The notes: a model not told the origin generated them from the letters alone. A stretch of DNA of 64,000 bases from Syntrophomonas sp. UBA5314 (GCA_002410325.1 DHRK01000007.1:152459-216458), one strand, 5' to 3'. Counted from the first letter of the stretch, positions 8,156-17,757 are shown. Numbers and translations are program-made.

Positions 8156-9169
8156 TTAGCAGATACGCGGAACATGCTCGCCTTCCAGTATGCCCAGAAT
8201 GCGCTCCGCACCCAGCCCGGTCTCAATCAAAACCATTCCGGCCGGCTGTTCCAATACTTCACCGATTATAGCTGCATTGGCAAACTCTTCACTCCGGCGA
8301 AGTACATCCAGTACCGCAGACCCCCGGCCCTTTTTAACGAAGACCACCATTTTTCCCTCATTAGCCATGTAAAGGGGATCCAGTCCCAGCATGTCGCAGG
8401 CTCCTTGAACAATCTGCGACACCGGGATCAGTTCTTCGATGACCCTTATACCCAGATTGGCCTGGCCGGCTATTTCGTTTAAGACCGTAGCCAGTCCCCC
8501 CCGGGTAGGATCACGCATGCATTTAACATCCTGGCCAAATTCCTGCATCAGGCGGCCCAGGAGGTGCAAAGGGGCACAGTCGCTTACCGCCGGGGTAGCG
8601 AAGCGCAGTCCTTCCCGCTGGGCTAAAATGGCCAGGCCGTGATCCCCTACCGGTCCGGTTACGATAAGCTCATCGCCTGGCATAAGACGGTTCGGTCGAT
8701 AGTCGATGCCTGCCGGAATAACTCCTATTCCGCTGGTATTGATAAACAAACCGTCCGCGCTTCCCTTCTCAACCACCTTGGTATCTCCCGTCACCAGCTT
8801 TACTCCGGCCCGGTCGGCGGTCGCCGCCATGGACTCAACTATCTTTCGCAGATCCGCCAAGGGGAATCCTTCCTCGATGATGAAGGCATTGGATAGATAA
8901 AGCGGTTCGGCCCCGCAGGCCACCAGATCATTAACCGTCCCGCATACGGCCAGCTTACCTATATCCCCGCCCGGAAAGAACAGAGGAGTGATGACAAAGG
9001 AATCGGTTGACATTACCGCGCGGCCGGGCGGCAGATCAAGCACGGCTCCGTCCAGCATGGGGTCCAGATAGGGATTGTTCATGGCCTTTTTAAACAACTG
9101 ATCGATCAAATTCTGGCTCATCAGCCCCCCGCTGCCATGGGCCATAAGGATTCTATCCGTTTTCTTCAT
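8156..9169 (-). CDS. hypE: hydrogenase maturation protein HypE
   Basis: 337 residues. HypE belongs to the PurM/SelD-like ATPases and dehydrates the carbamoyl group on its C-terminal Cys to a thiocyanate, giving the CN ligands of the [NiFe] active site. Seen here: N-terminal H-G-S-G-G, the D-P-T-R-G-G-L motif, and the exact C-terminal P-R-I-C with the acceptor Cys last. It follows hypD by four bases and is the last gene of the operon. A second gene of this fold (SelD) is excluded by the P-R-I-C end. Confidence 0.97.
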   Translation of the reverse strand: MKKTDRILMAHGSGGLMSQNLIDQLFKKAMNNPYLDPMLDGAVLDLPPGRAVMSTDSFVITPLFFPGGDIGKLAVCGTVNDLVACGAEPLYLSNAFIIEEGFPLADLRKIVESMAATADRAGVKLVTGDTKVVEKGSADGLFINTSGIGVIPAGIDYRPNRLMPGDELIVTGPVGDHGLAILAQREGLRFATPAVSDCAPLHLLGRLMQEFGQDVKCMRDPTRGGLATVLNEIAGQANLGIRVIEELIPVSQIVQGACDMLGLDPLYMANEGKMVVFVKKGRGSAVLDVLRRSEEFANAAIIGEVLEQPAGMVLIETGLGAERILGILEGEHVPRIC

Positions 9170-9173
9170 TGCG

Positions 9174-10256
9174 CTAAGCTCTCCCTTTCAAAGGTGTATA
9201 CCGGTAATAGGCGGCACAGGCTCCCTCATGGGATACCATGCAAGGTCCTATCGGCTGCACGGGCGTGCAGGCCCTGCCAAACAGGAGGCATTCCCGGGGC
9301 GTTATTTTGCCGGTTAAAACTTCACCGCAGGCGCATCCTTTGATCGGTTTATCTTCAAAATCCGGCACCTGGAATTTGACCCTGGCGTCGTAGCTGGAAT
9401 ATTCATCATTAATATTCAATCCACTGCCGGGTATGGCGCCCAGACCCCGCCAGCGCGCGTCAGCCAGTGTAAATACCCTCTCCAGGACCGCCCGGGCAAC
9501 CAGGTTGCCTTCCTTCTTTACCACCCGTTTATATTGAATTTCGGCCCGGGCCTCTCCATTACGGAGTTGCCTGGTAAGCATTACGATTCCTTCCAGGATA
9601 TCCAGGGTGTCAAACCCGGTTACAACACAGGGCTTTTTATAGCGTTGGACCAGTATTTCGTACGGTTCAAGGCCAATAACCGCCGAAACATGCCCGGGGC
9701 AGATCAAACCGTCCACCCTGATATCGGGATCGGAAAATATGACTTCCAGGGCCGGGGGAACCACCTTGTGCAGTGAAAGGACTGAAAAATTGGACAATTC
9801 TCGACGCCGGGCTTCTTCAATACTTACGGCTACGGTAGGCGCAGTCGTCTCAAACCCAATGCCTAAGAACACCATTTCCCGCCCCGGATTGTCGGCCGCC
9901 ATCTGAACCGCATCTAAAGGCGAATACACTACCCTTACATCGGCCCCGCGGCTCCTTTCCTCGGCAAGCGAGGTCGTAGTTCCCGGCACCCGCAGCATAT
10001 CCCCAAAGGTCAGAAGAGTTATATCGGGATTGCCAGCCATGGCAATGACCGAGTCAATATCCCCCTGGGCGGTTACGCATACCGGGCAGCCCGGCCCGGA
10101 GAGCAGTTTTAAATTCGGCGGGACCAGCTCGCGGATTCCGCTTTTGGCTATGGCCATAGTATGAGTCCCGCAGACTTCCATCAGAGCAAAATCCTGCTTT
10201 ACCGCCCGGATCTCCTCCAGTAAAGCCCTGGTGTATTCTTTATCGTTCATGCTCAT
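9174..10256 (-). CDS. hypD: hydrogenase maturation protein HypD
   Basis: 360 residues. HypD, with HypC, is the iron-sulfur scaffold on which Fe(CN)2CO is assembled. Seen: M-E-V-C-G-T-H-T near 28, G-P-G-C-P-V-C-V-T near 69-77, G-F-E-T-T-A-P-T-V near 155, and C-terminal cysteines for the [4Fe-4S] cluster. It overlaps hypC by 17 bases; the start at 10256 or the ATG six bases later are both possible. Confidence 0.97.
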   Translation of the reverse strand: MSMNDKEYTRALLEEIRAVKQDFALMEVCGTHTMAIAKSGIRELVPPNLKLLSGPGCPVCVTAQGDIDSVIAMAGNPDITLLTFGDMLRVPGTTTSLAEERSRGADVRVVYSPLDAVQMAADNPGREMVFLGIGFETTAPTVAVSIEEARRRELSNFSVLSLHKVVPPALEVIFSDPDIRVDGLICPGHVSAVIGLEPYEILVQRYKKPCVVTGFDTLDILEGIVMLTRQLRNGEARAEIQYKRVVKKEGNLVARAVLERVFTLADARWRGLGAIPGSGLNINDEYSSYDARVKFQVPDFEDKPIKGCACGEVLTGKITPRECLLFGRACTPVQPIGPCMVSHEGACAAYYRYTPLKGRA

Positions 10257-10488
10257 CGCTCGGCATCTCCCCGTATTCCATCAGTTCTTCGAGCAGGGCC
10301 ATGGTCTTCAAGGCTTCTTCTTCGGCTATAATTTCCATGGCAAAACCCGCATGGACCAGTACGTGCTGCCCCGCTTCCACTTCTGGAGTAAGAACGACAC
10401 TGACCTTTACCTGATTACCCTGAACATCAACCACAGCCGTCTGATCATCATTCAGTTCCAGTACTCTGGCCGGTACACCCAGGCACAT
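10240..10488 (-). CDS. hypC: hydrogenase maturation chaperone HypC
   Basis: 82 residues beginning M-C-L-G-V-P, the invariant HypC start in which Cys2 binds the Fe(CN)2CO unit. Ends with an acidic helix. The start overlaps the hypF stop (TAATG) and the end overlaps hypD, so the three are translationally coupled. Confidence 0.97.
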   Translation of the reverse strand: MCLGVPARVLELNDDQTAVVDVQGNQVKVSVVLTPEVEAGQHVLVHAGFAMEIIAEEEALKTMALLEELMEYGEMPSDEHER

Positions 10489-12785
10489 TATGCAAACACC
10501 TCACTCGCTATTACGGCTTGCCCCAGGCTTATTCCTCCATCACCCGGGGGGACCATACTGTGATAATAGATCTCAAATTTATTGAGCTTCAGCCTCTTCA
10601 GCAATTCTAACAGAAGTATCTGGTTGTGGAATACCCCTCCGCTCAAAACCACCCGGTTAATGCCGCTTTTCTCCCGGAGCTGTTTTAAGGCGGCACAGAA
10701 AAGCTCGGCCATGGTCAGGTGAAAACGGCCCGCGATGACGGAAGATTCCAGTTGCCGGTCAAGATCGCGCACCATTTCCTGCCAGGCCGGCAGGGGATTC
10801 ATTATAAGCAGGTTTTGCTCCTCTTCCAGGGTATAAGAGTATGACTGTCCGTCCAGGACCCGGGCGGCTGCCTCCAGCTCAATAGCGGCCTGCCCTTCCG
10901 AGCGGTTGACGGGGCATACTCCCAGCAGGGCAGAAACCGCGTCGAACAAACGGCCGCAAGACGATGTAAGCAGAGTGTTTCCGGTTTTGCTGTTTTGGTA
11001 TTCAAGATACTGCCGTTCAATTTCGCCCAACCGGGGAAGATAACGCGGTCCCACGCTCCCGGCTGCCGGCCCGAAGGCCTGCTGAAGATAAGTGTACGCC
11101 ATTCTATAAGGCCTTTTTACCGTCAAATCGCCTCCCGGAAGCGGGAGGTATTTGAGATGTCCTAAACGTTCAAATTGTCTATAGTCGCCCCGCAGCAGTT
11201 CGCACCCCCAGACCGCGCCATCCAGTCCCCAACCGGTGCCGTCGCAGATCAAGCCCAGCACTTCGCCTTCCAGCTGGTTTTCTGCCATAACCGATGTCAG
11301 GTGGGCATAGTGGTGCTGCACCGGGATCAGTTTCATTCCCGCCTCCCCCTGCTCTTTGGCCCAGCGGGTGGACTGGTAGTCCGGGTGCAGGTCATGGGCG
11401 ATGACGCCCGGCTCAACCCCCAGCATTTTTTTAAAACGCTCTATTCCGTTTTGAAAATTCACATAATTGAGATAATGATTCAAGTCCCCCCAGTGCTGGC
11501 TCAAATAGGCGTCTCCTTGCCGGGTGATGCAAAAGGTGTTTTTCATTTCACCGCCCACCGCCAGGACCGGCTCAGCATCGCGGGGAATTTTAATAGACCG
11601 GGGCACATAACCGCGAGCCCTTCTAAAAAAATGCGGGGCATCCCAGGCTGTCAAACCGACAACTGAATCGTCACAGGGATTGTAGATTTCCCGGTTGTGC
11701 ATCAAAAAGTAATCGGCTATGCCGCCCAACTTCTGCAGGGCCTCATCATTGCCGGTTATCAAAGGTTCATCGCTGATATTGGCACTGGTCATGATCAAAA
11801 CGTCTAAATCTTGATCAAACAACAGGTAATGCAATGGTGTATAAGGCAGCATCACCCCCAGGGTGTTAAGTCCCGGGTGGATCGAAGCGGACGGCAGTTC
11901 GCTGTCCGGCCTTTCCGGCAATACCACAATAGGAGCCTGGGGTGAGGTCAGAAGGCCTTGGGCGCCCGCACTCACTTCGCAGTATCGTGCAGCCGCCTCC
12001 AGATCCCGGACCATAACCGCAAAGGGTTTCACATCCCGCCGTTTGCGCTGGCGCAGTTCACGCACCGCTTTTGGGTTTTTGGCGTCTACCGCCAGGTGAA
12101 AGCCTCCCAGTCCTTTAACCGCCAGTATCGCCCCCTGTTTTAACAGGGCCGGAGCATTCGCTTGAACCCGGCTGCCATCCTGGGCCAGCATGGTTACAGT
12201 CGGTCCGCATACCGGGCAGGCATTGGGCTGAGCATGAAAACGCCGGTGTAGAGGATTTTCGTATTCCTCCTGGCAGTCAGGGCACATGGGGAATGGAGCC
12301 ATGGTGGTCTTGGCCCGGTCGTAGGGAACGTCTTTTATTATAGTAAAACGCGGTCCGCAATTGGTGCAGTTGGTAAAGGGGTATTCATAACGCCGGTCCC
12401 CCGTATCCCGCACTTCCCGCTTGCAGTCTTCACATATGGCTATATCGGGAGAGATCATGACCAGGGTCTGATCCTGGCTTTCGCTTTCCCGAATAGTGAA
12501 CTCCTTAAACCCCTGAAAGGGAATGGCTTCCGTTTCCAAACTCCTGATCAGGGCCAGCGGAGGGGGTTCTTGGGACAGTCGGGCAACAAATTCCTCAATA
12601 ATCCCCTGCTCTCCCTCCAGTTCAATAAAGACCCCGGCCGAGGAGTTCAGAACCCACCCGGCAAGGCCCAGCTCCATAGCCAGGCGATAAACGTGCGGCC
12701 TGAACCCCACGCCCTGTACAATCCCTTTTATAGTTATTCGATGAGCCACTGCCGGCATAAACAAGACCTTGCTTTCTATTTTCAT
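10488..12785 (-). CDS. hypF: carbamoyltransferase HypF
   Basis: 765 residues, full length for HypF, which makes carbamoyl-AMP and moves the carbamoyl group to HypE. Domains in order: acylphosphatase (about 10-100, G-x-V-Q-G-V-G-F-R-P), two zinc-finger-like Cys sets (C-x2-C near 117 and 142; C-P-D-C near 170 and C-P-V-C near 193), a YrdC-like domain (about 210-390) and a Kae1-like domain (C-terminal half, H-H-Y-A-H). Start at 12785 has a poor site; an ATG at 12758 (M-P-A-V-A-H-R) with AAGG upstream is a good alternative. Confidence 0.96.
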   Translation of the reverse strand: MKIESKVLFMPAVAHRITIKGIVQGVGFRPHVYRLAMELGLAGWVLNSSAGVFIELEGEQGIIEEFVARLSQEPPPLALIRSLETEAIPFQGFKEFTIRESESQDQTLVMISPDIAICEDCKREVRDTGDRRYEYPFTNCTNCGPRFTIIKDVPYDRAKTTMAPFPMCPDCQEEYENPLHRRFHAQPNACPVCGPTVTMLAQDGSRVQANAPALLKQGAILAVKGLGGFHLAVDAKNPKAVRELRQRKRRDVKPFAVMVRDLEAAARYCEVSAGAQGLLTSPQAPIVVLPERPDSELPSASIHPGLNTLGVMLPYTPLHYLLFDQDLDVLIMTSANISDEPLITGNDEALQKLGGIADYFLMHNREIYNPCDDSVVGLTAWDAPHFFRRARGYVPRSIKIPRDAEPVLAVGGEMKNTFCITRQGDAYLSQHWGDLNHYLNYVNFQNGIERFKKMLGVEPGVIAHDLHPDYQSTRWAKEQGEAGMKLIPVQHHYAHLTSVMAENQLEGEVLGLICDGTGWGLDGAVWGCELLRGDYRQFERLGHLKYLPLPGGDLTVKRPYRMAYTYLQQAFGPAAGSVGPRYLPRLGEIERQYLEYQNSKTGNTLLTSSCGRLFDAVSALLGVCPVNRSEGQAAIELEAAARVLDGQSYSYTLEEEQNLLIMNPLPAWQEMVRDLDRQLESSVIAGRFHLTMAELFCAALKQLREKSGINRVVLSGGVFHNQILLLELLKRLKLNKFEIYYHSMVPPGDGGISLGQAVIASEVFA

Positions 12786-12850
12786 TGTCGTCTGCTTAGT
12801 ATTGCCTTATTCTCAAAATCTTCGTAGTTTTCATTTTCACCTAAAATGGC

Positions 12851-12881
12851 CTGAGTGGGATGCATAACGCATCCCACTCAG
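12851..12881. promoter_or_regulatory. 13-bp hairpin between protease and hypF genes
   Basis: Arms 12851-12863 and 12869-12881 pair perfectly with a five-base loop in the only sizeable gap (about 120 bases) inside the hydrogenase operon. There is no T tract on the minus strand, so it is more likely a processing or mRNA-stabilising element, or a weak attenuator, separating structural genes from hypFCDE. Confidence 0.5.
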
Positions 12882-12908
12882 AGTATATAAGCTTTGATCT
12901 CATTACCA

Positions 12909-13373
12909 TTAACTGGACAGCAGTTCAGAAATCTCCTGGTGAATCTTTCCCGCCACCCAGTCGACCTTTTCAGCTACAACTGAAGTAAGTTCCAACCCGA
13001 TATCTACATATTCCGGTTCTATGCCATATACTATGACTTCGGGGTTATGACCCAGCAGTCGAACCATATGCATAGCTTCGGCGAAGCTTATCTCGTGCAG
13101 TGATTGGATATCAGCGCTGGGAGTAAGGCCCAACTCATTCAGAGGTGCGCGGTAAACAGTACCCGGCTTTCCCCCGGTATGCATAGCATCAACTACGAAA
13201 CATATATCGCTCTGTTCAAAATAATCCAATAAATCATAACTATGCGTTCCGCCGTCAACCAGCTCAACCGCATCCGGCAAGCCCATTTCGGCCAGTTTCC
13301 TTACTACATGCACTCCGAATCCGTCATCAGACATCAACAGGTTGCCGATCCCCAGTACCATTATTCTTTTCAC
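12909..13373 (-). CDS. hydrogenase maturation protease (HyaD/HybD family)
   Basis: 154 residues. Cuts the C-terminal extension from the large subunit after nickel insertion. Seen: G-I-G-N-L-L-M-S-D-D-G-F-G at 8-20, V-V-D-A-M-H near 61 and S-L-H-E near 92, giving the acidic and His nickel-sensing residues of the family. Lies after the cytochrome gene, in the usual place. Confidence 0.95.
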   Translation of the reverse strand: MKRIMVLGIGNLLMSDDGFGVHVVRKLAEMGLPDAVELVDGGTHSYDLLDYFEQSDICFVVDAMHTGGKPGTVYRAPLNELGLTPSADIQSLHEISFAEAMHMVRLLGHNPEVIVYGIEPEYVDIGLELTSVVAEKVDWVAGKIHQEISELLSS

Positions 13374-13406
13374 GCCAGTCCTCCAGTCGTTAACAAGCTG
13401 ATTAAG

Positions 13407-14030
13407 TTAGTGGCTCTCCTCCTGATCAGGGCCATGATGGAAGCCCACCGGGATTTTCCCAGTGAATATTGACTTTATACCTGGCAGTCCTTCGGCGAAG
13501 TCAAGATATAAGTGAACCATAACGCACAGCAGGATAATCCAGGTTAAAACATAGTGGATGAGCCTCGCTGTAATGTATCCGCCAAACCAGCTGGACATAA
13601 ACATGAAGGTGTTGGGCTTATACATTACGAAGCCAGTCATGACCATGATTATAACGAAAACCAAGAGTCCGGTGTACATTCCGCGCTGACCGGGATTGTA
13701 CTTGCCATAGTAGGGATGTTCATCGGTCATGAACAGGTAATATTTAATTAAGCTGGGCATCCACAAGGTATCCCGCACGGGACGGAAAACCAGGTTGTGG
13801 GCATCCTTGGCTACGATAGCGTAATATACCCGGCCGATAACTCCAAACAACAACACATATGCCATAGCAAAATGGAGCGTTCTCGGGGTGTCCATGTTGC
13901 TGAACAACCTGAAGGTTTGGGGAGCGTGGATATAAAAACCGGTTAAGGTTAACATGGTAATGGCAATCATATTGGACCAGTGGAATATCCGAATCCATAT
14001 GGAATGCCTGTCCTCCATCTGTTTTACCAT
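13407..14030 (-). CDS. [NiFe]-hydrogenase b-type cytochrome subunit
   Basis: 207 residues with four membrane segments (about 20-36, 48-70, 112-130, 150-175). Conserved His in R-I-F-H-W, L-H-F-A and M-V-H-L-Y are likely heme b ligands. Anchors the exported hydrogenase and passes electrons to the quinone pool. GGGGGG-type site before the ATG. Directly follows the large subunit gene. Confidence 0.93.
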   Translation of the reverse strand: MVKQMEDRHSIWIRIFHWSNMIAITMLTLTGFYIHAPQTFRLFSNMDTPRTLHFAMAYVLLFGVIGRVYYAIVAKDAHNLVFRPVRDTLWMPSLIKYYLFMTDEHPYYGKYNPGQRGMYTGLLVFVIIMVMTGFVMYKPNTFMFMSSWFGGYITARLIHYVLTWIILLCVMVHLYLDFAEGLPGIKSIFTGKIPVGFHHGPDQEESH

Positions 14031-14042
14031 TTTTACACCCCC

Positions 14043-15500
14043 CTAGTTAATGGCAAACTGGCTGATCGTCTTTTTGTCGGGAGTCATGATATGAATGGCG
14101 CATCCAAAACAGGGGTCGAACGCCCGGATAATCCTTACCAGTTCCACAGGGTTGTTGGCATCCTTTACGGTAGTGCCAATGATGGCCTGCTCCATAGGTC
14201 CGCGCAAGGTGGCTGCTCCGCTGCCGGTCCTCGGAGAAGCGTTCCAGGTGGTTGGGACCACAGCGTTGTAAACCTTGGTACGTCCGTCACTGCTGATCCG
14301 GTGCCAGTGTCCCAGAGCTCCGCGGGAGGCCTCGGTCAATCCCATACCTACAACTTCCTTGGTAGGAAGCTTGTGCGGGGTGCAGACCGGCTGCCCGGCG
14401 TATTTGGTCAGCTCCATTGCCCAGTCTTTACATGCTGCCGCCATTTGAGCAGTCTCAATAGCTCGGGCAAAGTGGCGCCCCATAACGGAGAAAGCTTTAG
14501 GCCCCAGGTCGACTACATCCTTGGTCTTGTTTATCCACTGGCGGGCCAGAGGACCAACTTCCATGGCTTTGCCGTTGTAGCGGGGAGCCTTCATCCAGCT
14601 GTAGGCGTCTTTCTTCTTGGCATCAGGAGTCAAAACAGCGTTTTCCGGGGAGGGATCAATGCCGTCTTTGTACCAGGCATACTTGACATCTTCAGTTATA
14701 ACCTTGGGATCAAGGTCTTTATACTGGCCGTCAATGTAGACACCGCTGTTGAAGAATTTTTTCTTCTTAATGTGGTCCATACCTTCCTCCTGCGGGAATG
14801 CACCGTAGGCCAGCATGTTCTGGCAGCCGCGGCCTACGTCGAACCAGTCGGAATATACCCCAGCTACCGCTTTGACGGTGGGAACATATTTCTTGTTAAT
14901 GAAATCAGTGATCTTCTCAAGGCTAGTCAGGAACTGATAGATCTTGGAGGTGTCGGGAACTTCCGATACACCGCCGGGAACTATGGCCTGTACGTGGGGC
15001 ATCTTGCCGCCCCAGATAGTTAACATTTCATGGGCCTGGCGGCGAACTGTCAGAGCCTCCAGATATATGGCTACAGCCTGGTCGTTTACATCCTGGGGCA
15101 GGCGGAAATCGGCTTCATAGCGGGGTTTAAAAGGAGCAATTTCCGGTCCTTTGACATAATCCAGAGCAGCCAGGTGGAAGAAATGGAGAATGTGCGACTG
15201 TATATAGTTGGAACCAAATATAAGGTTTCTGATTATACGTCCGGCCGGTGGAGGCTCAATGCCGAAAGCATCATCAAGGGCCAGTATTCCTGCCGTAGCA
15301 TGACCAGTCGGGCAAACGCCGCAGATTCTCTGCATGATCTGCTCGGCATCGCGGGGATCTCTTCCCTGCATGATGGTTTCCAGGCCGCGCCACAGGGCAC
15401 CACCCATAAAAGCATCCACTACTACATTGCCCTCTACTTCAACTTCCAGCTTCAGGTGGCCTTCTATTCTGGTTACGGGGTCAACGATGATTTTCGCCAT
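14043..15500 (-). CDS. [NiFe] hydrogenase large subunit
   Basis: 485 residues. Holds the Ni-Fe active site: N-terminal R-I-C-G-V-C and C-terminal D-P-C-F-G-C-A-I-H supply the four Cys ligands. Fifteen residues after the final His form the extension that the protease would remove. Group 1 (membrane-bound uptake) type is inferred from the partner cytochrome and Tat small subunit. The second motif has F-G between the Cys where most group 1 enzymes have residues such as L-A or I-A. Start overlaps the small subunit stop (TAATG). Confidence 0.97.
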   Translation of the reverse strand: MAKIIVDPVTRIEGHLKLEVEVEGNVVVDAFMGGALWRGLETIMQGRDPRDAEQIMQRICGVCPTGHATAGILALDDAFGIEPPPAGRIIRNLIFGSNYIQSHILHFFHLAALDYVKGPEIAPFKPRYEADFRLPQDVNDQAVAIYLEALTVRRQAHEMLTIWGGKMPHVQAIVPGGVSEVPDTSKIYQFLTSLEKITDFINKKYVPTVKAVAGVYSDWFDVGRGCQNMLAYGAFPQEEGMDHIKKKKFFNSGVYIDGQYKDLDPKVITEDVKYAWYKDGIDPSPENAVLTPDAKKKDAYSWMKAPRYNGKAMEVGPLARQWINKTKDVVDLGPKAFSVMGRHFARAIETAQMAAACKDWAMELTKYAGQPVCTPHKLPTKEVVGMGLTEASRGALGHWHRISSDGRTKVYNAVVPTTWNASPRTGSGAATLRGPMEQAIIGTTVKDANNPVELVRIIRAFDPCFGCAIHIMTPDKKTISQFAIN

Positions 15501-16567
15501 TAGTTCTCACCTTCTTTCACTTCTTCTTCTTTGTGAGGACCAACTCTGCCAGTCAGAATATTACCACCCAGATGTCCGGCAATTCCTACTGCGGTAGCTC
15601 CAGCCAGGACCAATCCGATCTGGTCGACAGTAACTGTTGTAGCGGGTCCGACCGGCATTTCAGGCATTCTTTCATACATCGGCCAGGCCGGGAACTCGGG
15701 TTCGGTGCATCCGATACAGACCGCGCCGCATTTTACGCACCAGTTGGTGCCGTTATTCCACAGGCGGGTGGTTGCGTCGCAGTGAGAGATGGGGCCTTTG
15801 CAGCCCAGTTCCAGCATGCAGCCGGGATCACCGAAAGTCTTGGCAAATATGCCGTTGTCAAAATATTGACGCCTCTGGCAGTTGTCATGAATAATCCCGC
15901 CGAAGAACATCTTGGGGCGACCATGGTAGTCCAATTCGGGTATGTCGTTGTACAAGAGCACATGGGCGATGGTTCCAATCATCCAGTCAGGATGCGGCGG
16001 GCAGCCGGGCACATTGACCTGTTGTACACCCTTGACTATATCGGAAACAGGTTTGCATTCGGTGGGATTGGGGCCGGTCGCCGGGATTCCACCGTAAGCG
16101 GAACAGGTTCCAAAATTCAGTATCGCAGCAGCTTTGCTTCCGATATCGGTGACCATCTGTTTGAAAGTAATCGGCTTGCCGTCTATTTCTCCCACGGTAC
16201 AGGTCAGACCCTCAAAGGCGGTGGGAACTGCACCTTCGACAACCAGATAGAATTTGCCTTTGTTCTCCTCAGCGACTTTGTACATTCCTTCATGAATGGC
16301 AAGGTCGCCGGCAGCAGCCATGACATTGGGGTGATAGGTGAGGCTTATTACCTCGGTCAAAACCTTCTGAATATCAGGGTGAACGGTGTTCAACAGAGAG
16401 ATTGAACATCCGGTACAGGAAGCTCCCTGAATCCAGATAACCTTGGGTAAGTCACCAGCAGCGGCAGCCTCTTTGATAAAAGGCGCCAGGTATCCCGACA
16501 GGGATACAGCCGCAGCCGAACCCGCACAGAGGCGGATAAAGTCACGTCGGCTTAGCTTGGTAGGCAT
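15500..16567 (-). CDS. [NiFe] hydrogenase small subunit with Tat signal
   Basis: 355 residues from the ATG at 16567 (GGGAGG nine to ten bases upstream; earlier in-frame TTG and ATG codons lie on or beside the ribosome site). Begins with a twin-arginine signal (S-R-R-D-F-I-R) and hydrophobic stretch. Cys motifs for three iron-sulfur clusters: C-T-G-C-S near 50, G-T-C-S-A and C-P-P-H-P in the middle, and C-V-K-C-G-A-V-C-I-G-C near the end. A C-terminal hydrophobic helix anchors it. The enzyme faces the outside. Confidence 0.97.
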   Translation of the reverse strand: MPTKLSRRDFIRLCAGSAAAVSLSGYLAPFIKEAAAAGDLPKVIWIQGASCTGCSISLLNTVHPDIQKVLTEVISLTYHPNVMAAAGDLAIHEGMYKVAEENKGKFYLVVEGAVPTAFEGLTCTVGEIDGKPITFKQMVTDIGSKAAAILNFGTCSAYGGIPATGPNPTECKPVSDIVKGVQQVNVPGCPPHPDWMIGTIAHVLLYNDIPELDYHGRPKMFFGGIIHDNCQRRQYFDNGIFAKTFGDPGCMLELGCKGPISHCDATTRLWNNGTNWCVKCGAVCIGCTEPEFPAWPMYERMPEMPVGPATTVTVDQIGLVLAGATAVGIAGHLGGNILTGRVGPHKEEEVKEGEN

Positions 16568-16634
16568 CTTTTGCATTCCTCCCAACTTAATTGAATTACG
16601 TAATTCTACTTTCCCACTCTATTCCTCAGTTGTC

Positions 16635-17300
16635 TCACCCGGTGGATATTTTGTATCTCACCTCCTCGAGCAACCATTGGGTCCATTCATCTATTCCCTG
16701 CCCTGTCCGGCCTGAAATCATAAAAATTCTGGCTTGCGGATTGATCCGCTGCACATCTTCCTGGAACTGTTCCAGGCTGAAATCGGTATATGGCAAAAGA
16801 TCAATCTTGTTCAGAACTACTGCTTGCGCTTCCCGAAAAATCAGCGGGTATTTGGTGATCTTGTCATTGCCTTCGGTGGTGGTGGCCAAAACCACCCGCA
16901 GGTCCTCTCCCAAATTAAACTCCGCTGGGCATACCAGATTGCCGACATTTTCTACAAACAACAACTGCAATCCGTCATAAGCAATTTCTTTAAAAGCCCG
17001 CTCTACCATCCCGGCGTCCAGATGGCAGGTGCCGTCAGTGTTGATTTGCACAACTTTTACGCCTTTTTTTTCGATGCGCTGCGCATCCTGATCAGTATAC
17101 AGATCCCCTTCTATAACCGCCATCTTAAGCGAATCAGCCAGTGCGTCTATGGTGCGTTCCAATAAGGTCGTCTTACCGGAACCCGGCGAACTCATGAGGT
17201 TGATGGCTAAAATTTGATTCTCCTGAAAATGAGCGCTGTTGCGGCGCGCGATCAGATCATTGGCTCCTAAAATCTGACTTTCCAGTTTAATCTGTACCAT
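16635..17300 (-). CDS. hypB: hydrogenase nickel incorporation GTPase HypB
   Basis: 221 residues. GTPase that drives nickel insertion. P-loop S-S-P-G-S-G-K-T-T at about 37-45, the switch D-L-Y-T-D-Q-D-A region, the metal-binding C-H in T-C-H-L-D-A, and N-K-I-D for guanine. There is no N-terminal His-rich nickel store; storage may fall to the His-rich proteins of the neighbouring nickel operons. Overlaps hypA by 14 bases. Confidence 0.96.
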   Translation of the reverse strand: MVQIKLESQILGANDLIARRNSAHFQENQILAINLMSSPGSGKTTLLERTIDALADSLKMAVIEGDLYTDQDAQRIEKKGVKVVQINTDGTCHLDAGMVERAFKEIAYDGLQLLFVENVGNLVCPAEFNLGEDLRVVLATTTEGNDKITKYPLIFREAQAVVLNKIDLLPYTDFSLEQFQEDVQRINPQARIFMISGRTGQGIDEWTQWLLEEVRYKISTG

Positions 17301-17649
17301 CAGTCAGGTCCCCCTCAAAATAATCAATATACAGCTCCCGACCGGAAATGATTTCGACCTTCAATCCCTGGCAATTCGGACAAATAAAGCTGTAATCATC
17401 TTGAACTGCAAACTGATTCTGGCAGTCCGGGCAAAGGCATATGATATCCTTTTCCTCGATCTCCAGAACCGCACCGCGAAACATCTCATCCTGGCTGAGT
17501 ACGCCAAAAGCAAACTGAAGACTATCGGGCAAAGCCTGCGATAACTTCCCGATAACCAGTTTCACTTTCTTTACTTGTTTTATGTCGTTGTCCAGGGCAC
17601 CTTGTCTTACGGTTTCTAGCACGCTGGTCATCAGCGACAATTCATGCAT
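17287..17649 (-). CDS. hypA: hydrogenase nickel chaperone HypA
   Basis: 120 residues starting M-H-E-L-S-L, where His2 helps bind nickel. A zinc site is formed by C-P-D-C near 74 and C-P-N-C near 91. First gene of the operon, about 50 bases after the last leader terminator, so it is directly exposed to the two upstream riboswitch-like elements. Confidence 0.96.
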   Translation of the reverse strand: MHELSLMTSVLETVRQGALDNDIKQVKKVKLVIGKLSQALPDSLQFAFGVLSQDEMFRGAVLEIEEKDIICLCPDCQNQFAVQDDYSFICPNCQGLKVEIISGRELYIDYFEGDLTDGTD

Positions 17650-17702
17650 CCCTGGTACTCCTTGCCCTTAACTCTCTGCCGTATCCGATATTTGATTAAA
17701 AG

Positions 17703-17736
17703 CACAAAACTCAGCAAGCAAATGCTGAGTTTTGTG
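17703..17736 (-). terminator. intrinsic terminator of leader copy A
   Basis: Arms 17703-17716 and 17723-17736 (core ACTCAGCA and TGCTGAGT). The T stretch lies within the 3' arm (GAGTTTTGTG). It is nearly the same hairpin as the one ending leader copy B, showing a duplication. Confidence 0.75.
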
Positions 17737-17757
17737 ACAAATACGGAAGCTATTACA

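Noticed and set aside
13980..15023. Long 347-codon plus-strand open frame
   Set aside because: It is antisense to the [NiFe] large subunit, with no matching ribosome site and no family; shadow of a GC-rich gene.
15533..16405. 290-codon plus-strand open frame
   Set aside because: Antisense to the small subunit gene; no protein-like motifs.
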